A DNA stretch of 64,000 bases, from assembly GCF_001696455.1 (NCBI RefSeq), contig NZ_MAUJ01000001.1:496001-560000 (forward strand). Direction: 5' to 3'. Of this stretch, positions 33,990 to 42,036 are shown piece by piece; within the stretch, counting starts at the first letter, position 1; each line of letters opens with the position of its first letter. The notes beneath the pieces were generated by a model. That model worked only from the letters and a program-made list of their open reading frames with translations. It ran no database searches and was not told the origin of the DNA. The stretch is from Pseudoalteromonas luteoviolacea (lineage in GTDB: Bacteria; Pseudomonadota; Gammaproteobacteria; Enterobacterales; Alteromonadaceae). Made by a program: the position numbers and the translations under genes.

Positions 33990-35639
33990 TTACATGTTGG
34001 GGTAATTAGGACCGCCAGCCCCTTCAGGCGTTACCCAAGTGATGTTTTGACTCGGATCTTTAATGTCGCAGGTCTTACAGTGAATACAGTTTTGTGCATT
34101 AATGACAAATTGCTTTTCGCCTTCTTCACTTTCATTCACTTCATATACGCCAGCTGGGCAGTAACGCTGTGCAGGCTCGGCAAACTTTTCTAAATTAACA
34201 TTAATTGGGATAGTCACATCTTTGAGTTGAAGGTGGCAAGGTTGCACTTCCTCATGGTTAGTGTTGGACAAGAACACCGAAGATAACTTGTCGAAACTCA
34301 ACTTGCCATCAGGTTTGGGGTAGTTAATTTCGGTTGAATCTTTCGCCAGTCTGAGAGACTCATAATCTTTGCTGATATCTTTGATCGTGAAAGGCAGTGA
34401 GCCTGAGAAGAAATTTTGATCAATCATGTTGTATGCACCGCCTAAGTAGCGACCTAGTTTGTGCATCGCCGGGCCAAAGTTACGAGATTGATAAAGCTCC
34501 TCATGTAACCAACTGGCTTTGAATTTTTCGTCAAAACCTTTTAGTTCAGCCGATGCGTCTTCGCTCGCTAGGGCTTCAATGATGGTGTCAGCGCCAATTA
34601 TCCCTGACTTCATTGCGGTGTGGTTACCTTTGATTTTCGCAAAGTTCAGTGTACCGGCATCACACCCAATGAGCAGGCCACCAGGAAAATGCATTTTTGG
34701 CAGGGCATGTAAGCCACCTTTTGCTATCGCTCTAGCGCCATAAGCTACACGTTCACCGCCCTCAAGTGTCGCTTTGAATACAGGGTGGTGTTTCATTCGC
34801 TGGAATTCATCAAATGGGCTTAAATATGGGTTCTTGTAGTTCAAGTCGATAATAAGACCCACGACAACCTGATTATTTTCAGCGTGATACATAAACGAAC
34901 CGCCATGGGTTTCGCTGTCTAGTGGCCAGCCAGTGCCGTGTACGACCGTACCTTCTTTATGCTTTTCTGGGTCAATTTGCCAAATTTCTTTGAAACCGAT
35001 GCCATAGTGCTGAGGCGAAGCTTCTTTGTCTAATTCGAATTCGCTAATAAGCTGTTTACCAAGGTGGCCCCTGCAACCTTCAGCAAAAACGGTATATTTT
35101 GCTCTGAGTTCCATTCCGGGCATATAAGTGTCTTTAGGCTGGCCTTCTCTGTCTAAGCCCATATCGCCTGTAATGATGCCCTTTACTTCATTTTCTTCAA
35201 TAATTAGTGAGTGCGCACTGAACCCCGGAAAGATCTCAACCCCCAGTTGCTCAGCTTGTTCGGCCAACCAACGACAGACATTACCCATAGACACAATGTA
35301 ATTACCTTCATTTTTAAAGGTTTTTGGTACAACCATGTGTGGTAAATTTGTTGCGTTTTGTTCATCTTTGAACAGGTAGATGTCGTCGTGTGTAACTTTG
35401 GTGGAGACTGGCGCGCCTTTTTCGGCCCAATCAGGGATTAATTCGTCTAATGCTTTGGTTTCAAATACTGCGCCCGACAAAATATGAGCGCCTACTTCTG
35501 AGCCTTTTTCTACTACACAGATCATCAATTCTTGTTCTTTTTGCTGTGCTTGTTGGGCAAGTCGAATAGCACAAGATAGGCCCGCAGGCCCCGCTCCCAC
35601 TATAACGACATCAAATTCCATGGTTTCACGTTCGACCAT
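33990..35639 (-). CDS. Electron transfer flavoprotein-ubiquinone oxidoreductase
   Basis: A 549-residue FAD and [4Fe-4S] protein of the membrane surface that takes electrons from ETF and reduces ubiquinone, linking fatty-acid and amino-acid dehydrogenases to respiration. Seen: the Rossmann dinucleotide site EFDVVIVGAGPAGLSCAIRLAQ, GAHILSGAVFE, the quinone-binding region KGGLHALPKMHFPGG, and the C-terminal cluster ligands CPAGVYEV and CIHCKTCDIKDPSQNITW. Length matches the family. MVERETMEF at 35639 has GAGG upstream. It is divergent from etfBA, with paired palindromes in the shared promoter region. Confidence 0.96.
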   Translation of the reverse strand: MVERETMEFDVVIVGAGPAGLSCAIRLAQQAQQKEQELMICVVEKGSEVGAHILSGAVFETKALDELIPDWAEKGAPVSTKVTHDDIYLFKDEQNATNLPHMVVPKTFKNEGNYIVSMGNVCRWLAEQAEQLGVEIFPGFSAHSLIIEENEVKGIITGDMGLDREGQPKDTYMPGMELRAKYTVFAEGCRGHLGKQLISEFELDKEASPQHYGIGFKEIWQIDPEKHKEGTVVHGTGWPLDSETHGGSFMYHAENNQVVVGLIIDLNYKNPYLSPFDEFQRMKHHPVFKATLEGGERVAYGARAIAKGGLHALPKMHFPGGLLIGCDAGTLNFAKIKGNHTAMKSGIIGADTIIEALASEDASAELKGFDEKFKASWLHEELYQSRNFGPAMHKLGRYLGGAYNMIDQNFFSGSLPFTIKDISKDYESLRLAKDSTEINYPKPDGKLSFDKLSSVFLSNTNHEEVQPCHLQLKDVTIPINVNLEKFAEPAQRYCPAGVYEVNESEEGEKQFVINAQNCIHCKTCDIKDPSQNITWVTPEGAGGPNYPNM

Positions 35640-35719
35640 TTTTACCTCGTATACATTGACGGTAGATTAACTTAAACTCGAGTTAAGTTTTTTTTACGTT
35701 AAGCTAAGGTTATTTTAGG

Positions 35720-35735
35720 TTGACGTTTACGTCAA
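35720..35735. promoter_or_regulatory. Operator-like palindrome upstream of etf genes (site 1)
   Basis: TTGACGTTTACGTCAA is an inverted repeat with 7-bp arms around TT, in the 175-bp gap between the divergent ETF-QO gene and etfB. The form (TTGACGT-n2-ACGTCAA) resembles the binding motif of LiuR-type MerR regulators of branched-chain amino-acid catabolism, which are known to control etf genes in gammaproteobacteria; the identification is from memory of the motif. Confidence 0.6.
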
Positions 35736-35768
35736 CAGGAAGTAGGCTGGTTTCATTAAATTGTTTTA

Positions 35769-35784
35769 TTGACGTACGCGTCAG
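35769..35784. promoter_or_regulatory. Operator-like palindrome upstream of etfB (site 2)
   Basis: TTGACGTACGCGTCAG carries TGACG / CGTCA arms around TACG and matches the left half of site 1 over seven bases (TTGACGT). It lies 49 bases downstream of site 1 and 31 bases before the etfB start. Two related sites in one gap suggest cooperative or dual control of both directions. Confidence 0.55.
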
Positions 35785-35814
35785 CTACACAAATAACCAG
35801 ATGATGGAGTAACC

Positions 35815-36567
35815 ATGAAAGTACTTGTACCAATCAAACGCGTGATTGACTACAACGTCAAAGCGAGAGTCAAGGCCGATAACAGCGATGTTGATCTTAC
35901 GAATGTAAAAATGGCTATGAACCCGTTTTGCGAAATTGCAGTAGAAGAAGCTATTAGATTAAAAGAAGCGGGCAGTGCAACTGAAGTCATTGCAGTGTCA
36001 ATTGGCGATAAAGCTTGCCAAGAACAGCTTCGTACTGCACTTGCTCTTGGTGCTGACAAGGCAATCCATATCGAGACTGACGCTAAACTCGAATCTCTTC
36101 ATGTTGCAAAACTTCTTGCAAAGTTGGTTGAACAAGAAAACCCAGAACTGGTTATCCTAGGTAAACAGTCCATTGATGCAGATAACAACCAAACGGGCCA
36201 AATGTTAGGTGCACTAACAAAACGTGGTCAAGGTACATTTGCTTCAAAACTAGTGATTGAAGGTGAAAATGCAGTTGTAACCCGTGAAGTGGATGGTGGT
36301 CTACAAACTGTTTCATTGCCACTTCCAGCGATTGTTACAACAGACCTGCGTTTAAATGAACCTCGTTATGCAACGTTGCCAAACATCATGAAAGCGAAAC
36401 GCAAGCCTCTTGATGTGATAGCAGCGGATACGCTTGGTGTTGATCTCGCTCCTCGAGTAGAACTAGTCAAAGTTGAAGAGCCAGCTAAACGTGAAGCTGG
36501 CGTGATTGTAGAGAGTGTTGAAGAGCTTGTAACTAAACTTAAGACTGAAGCGAAGGTGATCTCATGA
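35815..36567 (+). CDS. etfB: Electron transfer flavoprotein beta subunit
   Basis: A 250-residue subunit. Seen: [46 protein letters not shown], and the family signature ending in [25 protein letters not shown]. It pairs with EtfA to form the soluble FAD/AMP-binding electron carrier for acyl-CoA and other dehydrogenases. It overlaps etfA by four bases (ATGA). Divergent from the ETF-QO gene. Confidence 0.97.
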   Translation: MKVLVPIKRVIDYNVKARVKADNSDVDLTNVKMAMNPFCEIAVEEAIRLKEAGSATEVIAVSIGDKACQEQLRTALALGADKAIHIETDAKLESLHVAKLLAKLVEQENPELVILGKQSIDADNNQTGQMLGALTKRGQGTFASKLVIEGENAVVTREVDGGLQTVSLPLPAIVTTDLRLNEPRYATLPNIMKAKRKPLDVIAADTLGVDLAPRVELVKVEEPAKREAGVIVESVEELVTKLKTEAKVIS

Positions 36568-37490
36568 GCGTATTAGTAATTGCAGAACATGAAAATGGTG
36601 TATTAAAGCCTGAGACTGCGAAAGTAGTTAGCGCTGCGGTAAAAATTGGTTCACAAGTGGATGTCCTTGTAGCAGGGCATAACGTAGCAGGTGCAGCGGA
36701 TTCAGTAGCCAGTATAGCTGGCGTAAATGTTGTAAAACTCGCTGATAACGCAAGCTTTGAACATCAATTAGCAGAGAGCACAGCGGATTTAATCGTAGAG
36801 ATCGCAGGGGGTTATAGTCATATTCTCGCGAGTGCTTCTACGACAGGTAAAAATATTCTACCTCGTGTTGCCGCGCTTTTAGATAAGTCCCAGATCTCAG
36901 AGATCGTTGATGTTATCGATGCTGATACGTTCAAGCGTCCAATTTATGCCGGTAACGCAATTGCAACGGTTAAATCACTCGAATCTCAAAAAGTGATTAC
37001 TGTGCGTGCTAGTGCTTTTGACGCGGCAGCTGAACAAGCCCCTGTTGCGGTTGAATCTCTATCTAATGACAATGCAAACACGCTGAGCAGCTTTGTCGGT
37101 GTCGAGCAGACTGAATCAGAGCGTCCAGAGCTTACAGCTGCGCCAGTAATTATTTCTGGTGGACGTGGTATGCAAAACGGTGAAAACTTCGCATTGTTGA
37201 ACGGCGTAGCAGATAAACTGGGCGCAGCGATCGGTGCATCTCGTGCTGCGGTAGATGCTGGGTTTGTACCAAATGATATGCAAGTAGGCCAGACAGGTAA
37301 AATCGTTGCGCCTGACCTATATATTGCGGTCGGCATTAGTGGTGCAATTCAACACCTAGCAGGCATGAAAGATTCAAAAATCATTGTGGCTATTAACAAA
37401 GACCCTGAAGCGCCTATTTTCCAGGTGGCAGATTATGGCTTAGTTGCTGATTTATTTGACGTATTACCTGAGCTTGAGCAAGCTCTGTAA
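36564..37490 (+). CDS. etfA: Electron transfer flavoprotein alpha subunit
   Basis: A 308-residue subunit. Seen: [19 protein letters not shown], then the FAD-binding C-terminal part [65 protein letters not shown] in the standard order, and [25 protein letters not shown] binds in this half. The length is standard. Translationally coupled to etfB and followed by a terminator. Confidence 0.97.
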   Translation: MSVLVIAEHENGVLKPETAKVVSAAVKIGSQVDVLVAGHNVAGAADSVASIAGVNVVKLADNASFEHQLAESTADLIVEIAGGYSHILASASTTGKNILPRVAALLDKSQISEIVDVIDADTFKRPIYAGNAIATVKSLESQKVITVRASAFDAAAEQAPVAVESLSNDNANTLSSFVGVEQTESERPELTAAPVIISGGRGMQNGENFALLNGVADKLGAAIGASRAAVDAGFVPNDMQVGQTGKIVAPDLYIAVGISGAIQHLAGMKDSKIIVAINKDPEAPIFQVADYGLVADLFDVLPELEQAL

Positions 37491-37505
37491 CCAATTCTGG
37501 TTGTT

Positions 37506-37537
37506 AAAGCCGTGTGCTGTACGCCGCGGCTTTTTTT
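37506..37537 (+). terminator. Rho-independent terminator after etfBA
   Basis: Stem AAAGCCG / CGGCTTT with internal loop bases, followed by seven T. It lies 15 bases after the etfA stop. Confidence 0.8.
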
Positions 37538-38239
37538 ATTGATTACTTACCAACAACACACATGCCCTCAGTTCAATTAAGACACTGCCATTTATAGCCT
37601 GTATGAGGCATCTTTAAGTCAGCTAGATAGCAAATATGAAATTGGATTATGTTGGCAGATCAGTTTGTGTGTTCAGCTTTTAATGCCTATTTCCACTATC
37701 AAATACACAGTTACCACGCTAACGAAGATATATAGAAAAGAGCCATTGGCAGTTAATGGTTGATTGACTCTTTGTACGTTTGAGGTTTTAGGATTCAGAG
37801 GTGCTTTTTCTATACAAACACGCACTAGACTTTAGTCTCACTTAGATTGTTGCGTTGAATCTAAGTCGGTTTTTATAGAACGCTAAGTTTTACGCTGCTA
37901 TTTTGTCAATTTTAATTTGTTGTCAGTAAGAGCCTTACCACTATACGTGTTTGATTTTGTTTTCGTAGTTTCACTCGATCTAAGTGGGCTCAAAAAAGCC
38001 AAGTCATAATATTGCAATAATCTTTAGATTAACCTGCTGCATAATCAAATTATTTGCTTTTAAAAAACTGAAGAGTTTAATTAGTAGTTGTTTTTTTCTA
38101 ACAGCCTGTAAACACATTGGCGATAAAATCATCGAGTGCGTTCTTGATTTGGGTAATAAATTATTTGTAATTGGGTAATTATTTCTCATAGGATAAATGT
38201 GCAGTATCTAATTTAACTAAAACAAAAGGACGTTACAAA
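37538..38239. other. Long intergenic region with no supported gene
   Basis: About 700 bases of AT-rich sequence between the etfBA terminator and the next gene. It holds one 64-codon frame starting with GTG at 37984 that lacks a ribosome site and resembles nothing. No RNA gene or repeat is recognisable. It could hide a small RNA or the remains of a gene. Confidence 0.4.
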
Positions 38240-38800
38240 ATGAAAAAATTAATAATGGGACTTTCTATTTTTAGCACGTTTTCTGTTATGGCAAGTGAGT
38301 TACCAAAGTTGGATACTTTGGTTCATGACCCTGCGTTTGTAGAGTATACAGAAGCACTTAAAAAGGAAGTTATCAGTACGCACGAAAACTATCAGTTGTA
38401 TTTAGATTCTTTGCAGAGCAAAGGCGAAATTGTTCCAATGGCGCCTGCACCAAAATTAACTTATTTAGAAATCCGTGGCGTTTTATCGGCTTTGTATCCT
38501 CAATGGGACTATGTAAATCCATCTTCATTCTCGACCAATGAAGATCACGGTGGTGAATTTTACGCGGTCACTGTTGAATACGGCTACGCAACTCCGTCTT
38601 CTCGACGTTTTCAAGTCAATGGTTCAACACTGTCTTTGGCGCTTTCAGACCCTATTAAAAATGCGAGCAATGTGTTAATTGGCTACATAAATTACTGGCA
38701 TAATACGCAAACCAATTTTACCAGTGGCACTTCAACTTATCAGGCGACTTCAATCAACTTCCCTTACAACAAAGAAGATGACCGATTATATATTCGCTAG
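38240..38800 (+). CDS. Hypothetical secreted protein
   Basis: A 186-residue exported protein with signal peptide MKKLIMGLSIFSTFSVMASE (cleavage after MAS). The mature part has a helical first third (FVEYTEALKKEVISTHENYQLYLDSLQ) and a second half rich in Tyr, Ser and Asn (EFYAVTVEYGYATPSSRRFQVNGSTLSLALS). No domain recognised. An AAAAGGA ribosome site precedes the start. It is convergent with the next gene across a shared hairpin. Confidence 0.7.
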   Translation: MKKLIMGLSIFSTFSVMASELPKLDTLVHDPAFVEYTEALKKEVISTHENYQLYLDSLQSKGEIVPMAPAPKLTYLEIRGVLSALYPQWDYVNPSSFSTNEDHGGEFYAVTVEYGYATPSSRRFQVNGSTLSLALSDPIKNASNVLIGYINYWHNTQTNFTSGTSTYQATSINFPYNKEDDRLYIR

Positions 38801-38812
38801 GTAAACATTGTC

Positions 38813-38842
38813 ATACGAGTGCTTATCGTTAGGCACTCGTAT
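38813..38842. terminator. Bidirectional terminator
   Basis: Arms ATACGAGTGC / GCACTCGTAT (10 bp) with a 10-base loop lie between convergent genes and overlap the stop codon of the minus-strand gene. Confidence 0.75.
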
Positions 38843-39275
38843 TTAATCCAAATTGATATACCTCGAGCTTTCTGATCATCGTTTCATAATTTTTAACAAC
38901 ATCATCTGTCGCAACGCCTTGTTGCTTAACCGTTGCCAAATCATCTTTCATTTTCGAAATGACATTAAATTTTTCGCTTTGAGCTTGAGCAAGTGTTGTG
39001 CCGCCCAATTGCCCGTCATGCTCTATTAATCCATATCGGCCTGTCATAAAAGCCATCTCCCCCATGCTGAGCACGCCCTGATCATAGAGTGTTTGCGCGG
39101 CTTCTGATTGCTCCTTAAGCGTCATGTTTGTGAAATCAAACTGCCTGTCGGGCATAGAAGGCGCTTTGTTAACTTCCGCAATACTTTGCTGTGATTGAGC
39201 CTGACTAGCCTTGTTTGCTTGATGACTTGTAGATGTGACTTGGTAATAACTGTTAATTCCCACTGAGTTAATCAT
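38829..39275 (-). CDS. Hypothetical Gln/Ala-rich soluble protein
   Basis: A 148-residue protein with no signal peptide. The first 50 residues are rich in Gln, Ser and Ala (TSTSHQANKASQAQSQQSIAE), like the unstructured leader of a flagellar-rod or secreted accessory protein. The C-terminal half is helical (LAQAQSEKFNVISKMKDDLATVKQ). I do not recognise the family. It sits between the secreted gene at 38240 (convergent) and a divergent GFA gene. Confidence 0.6.
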   Translation of the reverse strand: MINSVGINSYYQVTSTSHQANKASQAQSQQSIAEVNKAPSMPDRQFDFTNMTLKEQSEAAQTLYDQGVLSMGEMAFMTGRYGLIEHDGQLGGTTLAQAQSEKFNVISKMKDDLATVKQQGVATDDVVKNYETMIRKLEVYQFGLNTSA

Positions 39276-39456
39276 TACTAATCCTTAATATGATGTTGAG
39301 TCGCTTTTATAACAGCAAATTACATTCCAATTTGATTGTTTATCGACCAACTGAAAGGGGCTAGCTCTGGCTTTTCGGCTCTGTTTTAAGTTAACCTATT
39401 TATAATTAGTAACTTAATAGTTACATTTTAGTTTTCTTACTTGGGAGTATCGAAAC

Positions 39457-39822
39457 GTGATAACAGGAAGTTGCCTCTGCTCGGCAATTAAATTCACGCT
39501 TTTATGTGAGCCTAAGGCGGTAACGGCGTGTCATTGCCGCATGTGTCAAAAACACCATGGGTCAGCCTTTGCCGTCTTTGGCAGTGTACCGAAAGCACAG
39601 ATATTGATTGATGAGGGAGAAAGCCTGATTGCTTCCTTTAACTCTTCAAGTGACATTAACAGGCAGTTTTGTCAAAAGTGTGGGTCAAGCTTGTTTTGGC
39701 TTGGCAGCAAAGAATATTCTGATTGGATGTCAATTGCCATAAGTAGCTTAGATGACGATTTTGCGATAGATAACGTGAAACATATCCATTTGGAATCTCA
39801 AGCTTGCTGGCTCAAGGGTTAA
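39457..39822 (+). CDS. GFA family (CENP-V/glutathione-dependent formaldehyde-activating-like) zinc protein
   Basis: A 121-residue zinc-binding protein. The conserved cysteines are in ITGSCLCSAI, TACHCRMCQKHHGSAF and FCQKCGSSLFW. Length and spacing match the GFA family, of which Gfa was proposed to react glutathione with formaldehyde; most members have no proven role. The start is GTG, with a GGGAG-like site upstream. Single gene, convergent with the AraC gene. Confidence 0.92.
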   Translation: MITGSCLCSAIKFTLLCEPKAVTACHCRMCQKHHGSAFAVFGSVPKAQILIDEGESLIASFNSSSDINRQFCQKCGSSLFWLGSKEYSDWMSIAISSLDDDFAIDNVKHIHLESQACWLKG

Positions 39823-39826
39823 CGGA

Positions 39827-40819
39827 TTAAACTTTTCTCAATTCAGAAGGGGTAATGCCAAGCCAACGCTTGAATGTCCTCCTAAAGTTTGGCAAATCAT
39901 TAAAGTGCAGCAATCTAGCCACTTGAGCGTTGGAATAACCTTGCTCTTGAATGCAAAATACGGCCTTTTGACTTAATAAGCGGTCTTTTACGTATCCAAA
40001 CTGACTGTTATGGAGTGCTAACTTTCTTTTGAGCGTTGCAGTACTGATGTTTAAGTAGTTTGCTAAGTCGTCTTGTGAGGCTTTCGGGTGAGCGATTAAA
40101 TAGTTTTCAATGTGTGCCAAAAACCCAGGTTGTGGCAAGACTTGCAGTTGGCAAAGCGGTGCTTTTAATGCTTCGATTGCCCCAGTTTGCAGTGAGTTCA
40201 TCATTGTTCTCTGTACTACAAAGCCGGCGAAGTGCTGAGAAAAAGAAAGTGGTTGATGACAAAATGCGCGATATTGTTCCGCATATTCAGGCTCGGGAAA
40301 AGGCAACTGAAAAGCGATGGATGTGTCTGGTAAGCGCCATTTTAAAAAACCACACACCATACTAAGCCATACCTCTAATAAAAACTTATTCGCAAAAGCG
40401 GGTATTTCACTAATTGCGGGGTTCAATACAAAATGAAGGGTCTGGCTTTTCCTAAACATGCGCGCATTGAAATAAGGAAATAAGCAATTTTGTAATTGGT
40501 TACATGTAACGAGCAAAGATTTTAAATTGGTACAATGAAAGAGATAAGGTGCGTATTGCGCTGAAATATTGTGCAACATATGCTGTCCAAGCACAAAGCT
40601 AACATCTTGCCCAAGGTGATGATGTGTTATGTTTTGCAGTACTTGAATAAGATGTTTAAAACTGGAGCTGTGTCCTTGTTTTTTTAAATCATCGTAAAAC
40701 AACTTTGTGCCTTTGAGGGCTTTGTCTGGGTGAAGTCCACGCTGTTTTACCAGCTCTATTAATGGCAGCAATAACTGATTTGTGGGCTGCCTTTGCTGGT
40801 TTACTTCAATGTAGGGCAC
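39827..40819 (-). CDS. AraC-family regulator (OruR/AraC ligand-binding type)
   Basis: A 330-residue regulator. The N-terminal 200 residues have the AraC-type arabinose-binding-like regulatory region seen in OruR/GadX-like proteins (LLPLIELVKQRGLHPDKALKG, LGQHMLHNISAQY). The C-terminal HTH reads ASQDDLANYLNISTATLKRKLALHNSQFG and NAQVARLLHFNDLPNFRRTFKRWLGITPSELRK, shown as shorter parts ASQDDLANYLNIS and ITPSELR. It overlaps the diguanylate-cyclase-like gene by one base (the two are coupled), so it may act in the same output pathway. Confidence 0.88.
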   Translation of the reverse strand: MPYIEVNQQRQPTNQLLLPLIELVKQRGLHPDKALKGTKLFYDDLKKQGHSSSFKHLIQVLQNITHHHLGQDVSFVLGQHMLHNISAQYAPYLFHCTNLKSLLVTCNQLQNCLFPYFNARMFRKSQTLHFVLNPAISEIPAFANKFLLEVWLSMVCGFLKWRLPDTSIAFQLPFPEPEYAEQYRAFCHQPLSFSQHFAGFVVQRTMMNSLQTGAIEALKAPLCQLQVLPQPGFLAHIENYLIAHPKASQDDLANYLNISTATLKRKLALHNSQFGYVKDRLLSQKAVFCIQEQGYSNAQVARLLHFNDLPNFRRTFKRWLGITPSELRKV

Positions 40820-41727
40820 TACGCAGCCTGCTTTTTTTGTTTTAGCTGTGAAATCAATTGATCAAACACTTTAGTGCTTGCAGTATCTGACGAGACCTCT
40901 ACACAAGCCGCGCTGAGCGTCATTGCATTGATTGTTGTAAGGTCATCATCGTATTGATAATTGCGCTTAGCCGCGTCACAAACCCGATCTATGATTATTT
41001 GAGCTGTTATATAGGGCGTTGCTGGGAATAGCACGACAAATTTATCTCCCGCATATCTGCATGTTAGGTCACACCCTCGGATATGCAGGGTGATCAATTG
41101 CCCTGTATTTCGTAGTAGCTCTTCACCTTTAGCAATACCATACTCAAAACAAAACTGGTTATATGCATTGAGATCAAACATTGCGACACAGAAATGTCTT
41201 GTCGTGTCATTTAAAAGGCTGATCTCGTTACTTATTTGCTTTTCCATGTAACGCGCGCTGTATAGCCCAGTAACGTAATCTGTGAATGTATGTTCTCTGA
41301 AATGACGCTCTTTTTTCAGTAATGTTAAGTTTAAATAAGTTTGTTCTTGGTACCACCAATACATTGCAAAACTCATGACTATCATTCCAAGCAGAGCGGG
41401 AAATGCTTCGAGGCTACTTAAGGTCGGGTGAATATGTTCAAAAGTTAAAAACTCATCTAAACAATCTAAAAGTAGAGAAACATGCATCAGTATGAGCCCA
41501 TATGACAACGCAGTTGTGACCCTTCCAGCCGGTCGGCTAAGTAGTGTTGCCACGAGCCAAATTAAAGACATCACGGCCAAACCGCCTTCGCCTATAGCAT
41601 CGAGTGTCTCTATTGTCACCCGAGGTTTCCATTGACCAAAAATGATGGCGACGGACACTGTGATTGCGACCGTACACGTGAGCAGTAGCCAAAGCTCTAA
41701 GTGTTTTATACGTTTTAAAGGAGTCAT
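40819..41727 (-). CDS. Membrane GGDEF-domain protein with altered active site
   Basis: A 302-residue protein. Residues 10-135 hold about five membrane helices (ELWLLLTCTVAITVSVAIIF, GGLAVMSLIWLVATLL, LSYGLILMHVSLLLDCL, ALLGMIVMSFAMYWWY). A GGDEF domain follows from about residue 148 (TDYVTGLYSARYMEKQ). The signature is RYAGDKFVVLFP at residues 224-235: the first Gly is replaced by Ala and the Glu after Asp by Lys. Asp185 of the metal site (FDLNAYNQF) is present. GGDEF proteins make c-di-GMP; this one may be weak or inactive. Coupled by a 1-base overlap to the AraC gene downstream. Confidence 0.88.
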   Translation of the reverse strand: MTPLKRIKHLELWLLLTCTVAITVSVAIIFGQWKPRVTIETLDAIGEGGLAVMSLIWLVATLLSRPAGRVTTALSYGLILMHVSLLLDCLDEFLTFEHIHPTLSSLEAFPALLGMIVMSFAMYWWYQEQTYLNLTLLKKERHFREHTFTDYVTGLYSARYMEKQISNEISLLNDTTRHFCVAMFDLNAYNQFCFEYGIAKGEELLRNTGQLITLHIRGCDLTCRYAGDKFVVLFPATPYITAQIIIDRVCDAAKRNYQYDDDLTTINAMTLSAACVEVSSDTASTKVFDQLISQLKQKKQAA

Positions 41728-42036
41728 TAGCGAGTTCGAATTGGTTTGTGTTTTTCTATGTTATTTCAATCAATTTTCTTTTACAGGGTCAATTTAGCTC
41801 ACGACTTTGACAGTTTTTTTAATGTTATTCGTAATATCTGAATAAATTAGGAAGGAACGCGCGCATATGGCCAATAAATGGGGGTAAAAATAGCTCAATT
41901 GACTATAAAAACCTAGAAAAAACGTGTTCTTTCAAGGTGTTTGGAAGTTTTCTGAAATAAATAATTCATATTTTATCGATAAGGTTTTGCCGATTTTTTT
42001 AGGGTAATCAGCCATCACAATCTGTGCGAGATAAAT
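41728..42036. other. Intergenic region upstream of TonB receptor
   Basis: About 310 AT-rich bases between the divergent GGDEF gene and the TonB receptor. No repeat, operator or RNA motif is convincing. Presumably holds both promoters. Confidence 0.4.

Noticed and set aside
35669-35690. Palindrome around ACTCGAGT as a FadR/PsrA-type operator
   Set aside because: The arms match out of register and do not fit the fatty-acid regulator motifs I know; the two TTGACGT repeats are more convincing.
37984-38178. 64-codon open frame in the long gap after etfBA
   Set aside because: No ribosome site, rare-codon use and no recognisable protein features.
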